Assembly: GCA_028829895.1 (NCBI GenBank) | Contig: CM054178.1 | Location: 22,257,701 to 22,321,700 of the forward strand | Source: Sinotaia quadrata | Lineage: Eukaryota > Mollusca > Gastropoda > Architaenioglossa > Viviparidae | Direction: 5' to 3' | Length of the DNA stretch: 64,000 nt | Shown here: positions 63,711 to 64,000 of the stretch, in pieces | Position numbering within the stretch: the first letter of the stretch is position 1 | Layout: each line of letters opens with the position of its first letter | Translations under genes and position numbers: made by a program | Notes under the pieces: generated by a model | Database searches by the model: none | Seen by the model: only the letters and a program-made list of their open reading frames with translations | Told to the model about the DNA's origin: nothing

Positions 63711-64000
63711 AACCATTATGCACAAGACACTACTTAGCAAATCATGCGTATACAAAAGAAACAAATAATACAAAACCAAACAAGCAAATCCACATGCCAA
63801 AGACATTCTGTAGCAAATGAATTTATGTACTCAAAGAAAAATAAATAAAACAGATTTACAAAAGCATAGTTTGAAGACAGAGAACAGAACAGTGCCATAG
63901 TTGCCGACCTCAAGGACGTGTCTTGAGAGCCCTCATAAAAAATATCCATAATCCCTTTGCGTCTCACCTAAAAAAAACAGCACATTCCAGGGAGACGACT
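63711..64000. other. No gene seen at the window end
   Basis: AT-rich sequence with no recognisable feature. Confidence 0.5.

Overview
This window is from an AT-rich animal nuclear genome. The evidence is a 13-exon gene with GT-AG introns, two full-length LTR retrotransposons, small DNA transposons and very dense microsatellites and minisatellites. The encoded actin-severing protein has the compact three-repeat gelsolin form (about 375 residues) common in annelids and molluscs, and the repeat landscape also looks molluscan. I therefore infer a marine lophotrochozoan, most likely a mollusc; the species cannot be told from the sequence.

Layout. Positions 1-15945 hold no host gene I can support. 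They carry minisatellites (1790-2871, 4141-4508, 6481-6681, 7964-8154, 8281-9037, 11515-11685), microsatellites, a hAT-like MITE (7607-7854), a tRNA-like SINE head (about 5281-5345) and a 2254-bp AT-rich DNA transposon candidate with 14-bp terminal inverted repeats and a 6-bp target duplication (12631-14884). Positions 15946-24513 are an intact, very young Ty3/gypsy-class LTR element inserted in a 30-bp minisatellite (duplication CTTGC). Its single 1507-codon gag-pol reading frame has integrase BEFORE reverse transcriptase, the rare Gmr1-type order. Positions 24514-32400 hold the rest of that satellite, an inverted copy of part of it, more arrays and a second copy of the MITE family.

Positions 32408-61154 are one plus-strand gene for a severin/gelsolin-like actin-binding protein. 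I could place all 13 coding exons from start to stop, with every junction in phase. Its introns are packed with unrelated minisatellites. Intron 4 has been expanded by a second LTR element (41712-49172, minus strand, duplication GAGTG) whose only long reading frame is a Gag-like protein with a zinc knuckle and an in-frame decayed integrase core but no reverse transcriptase. Intron 7 carries a deleted non-LTR reverse-transcriptase fragment.

Positions 61155-64000 are downstream flank with further arrays. The host gene is the only cellular gene seen. The two LTR elements are independent insertions with near-identical LTRs, so transposition here has been recent.
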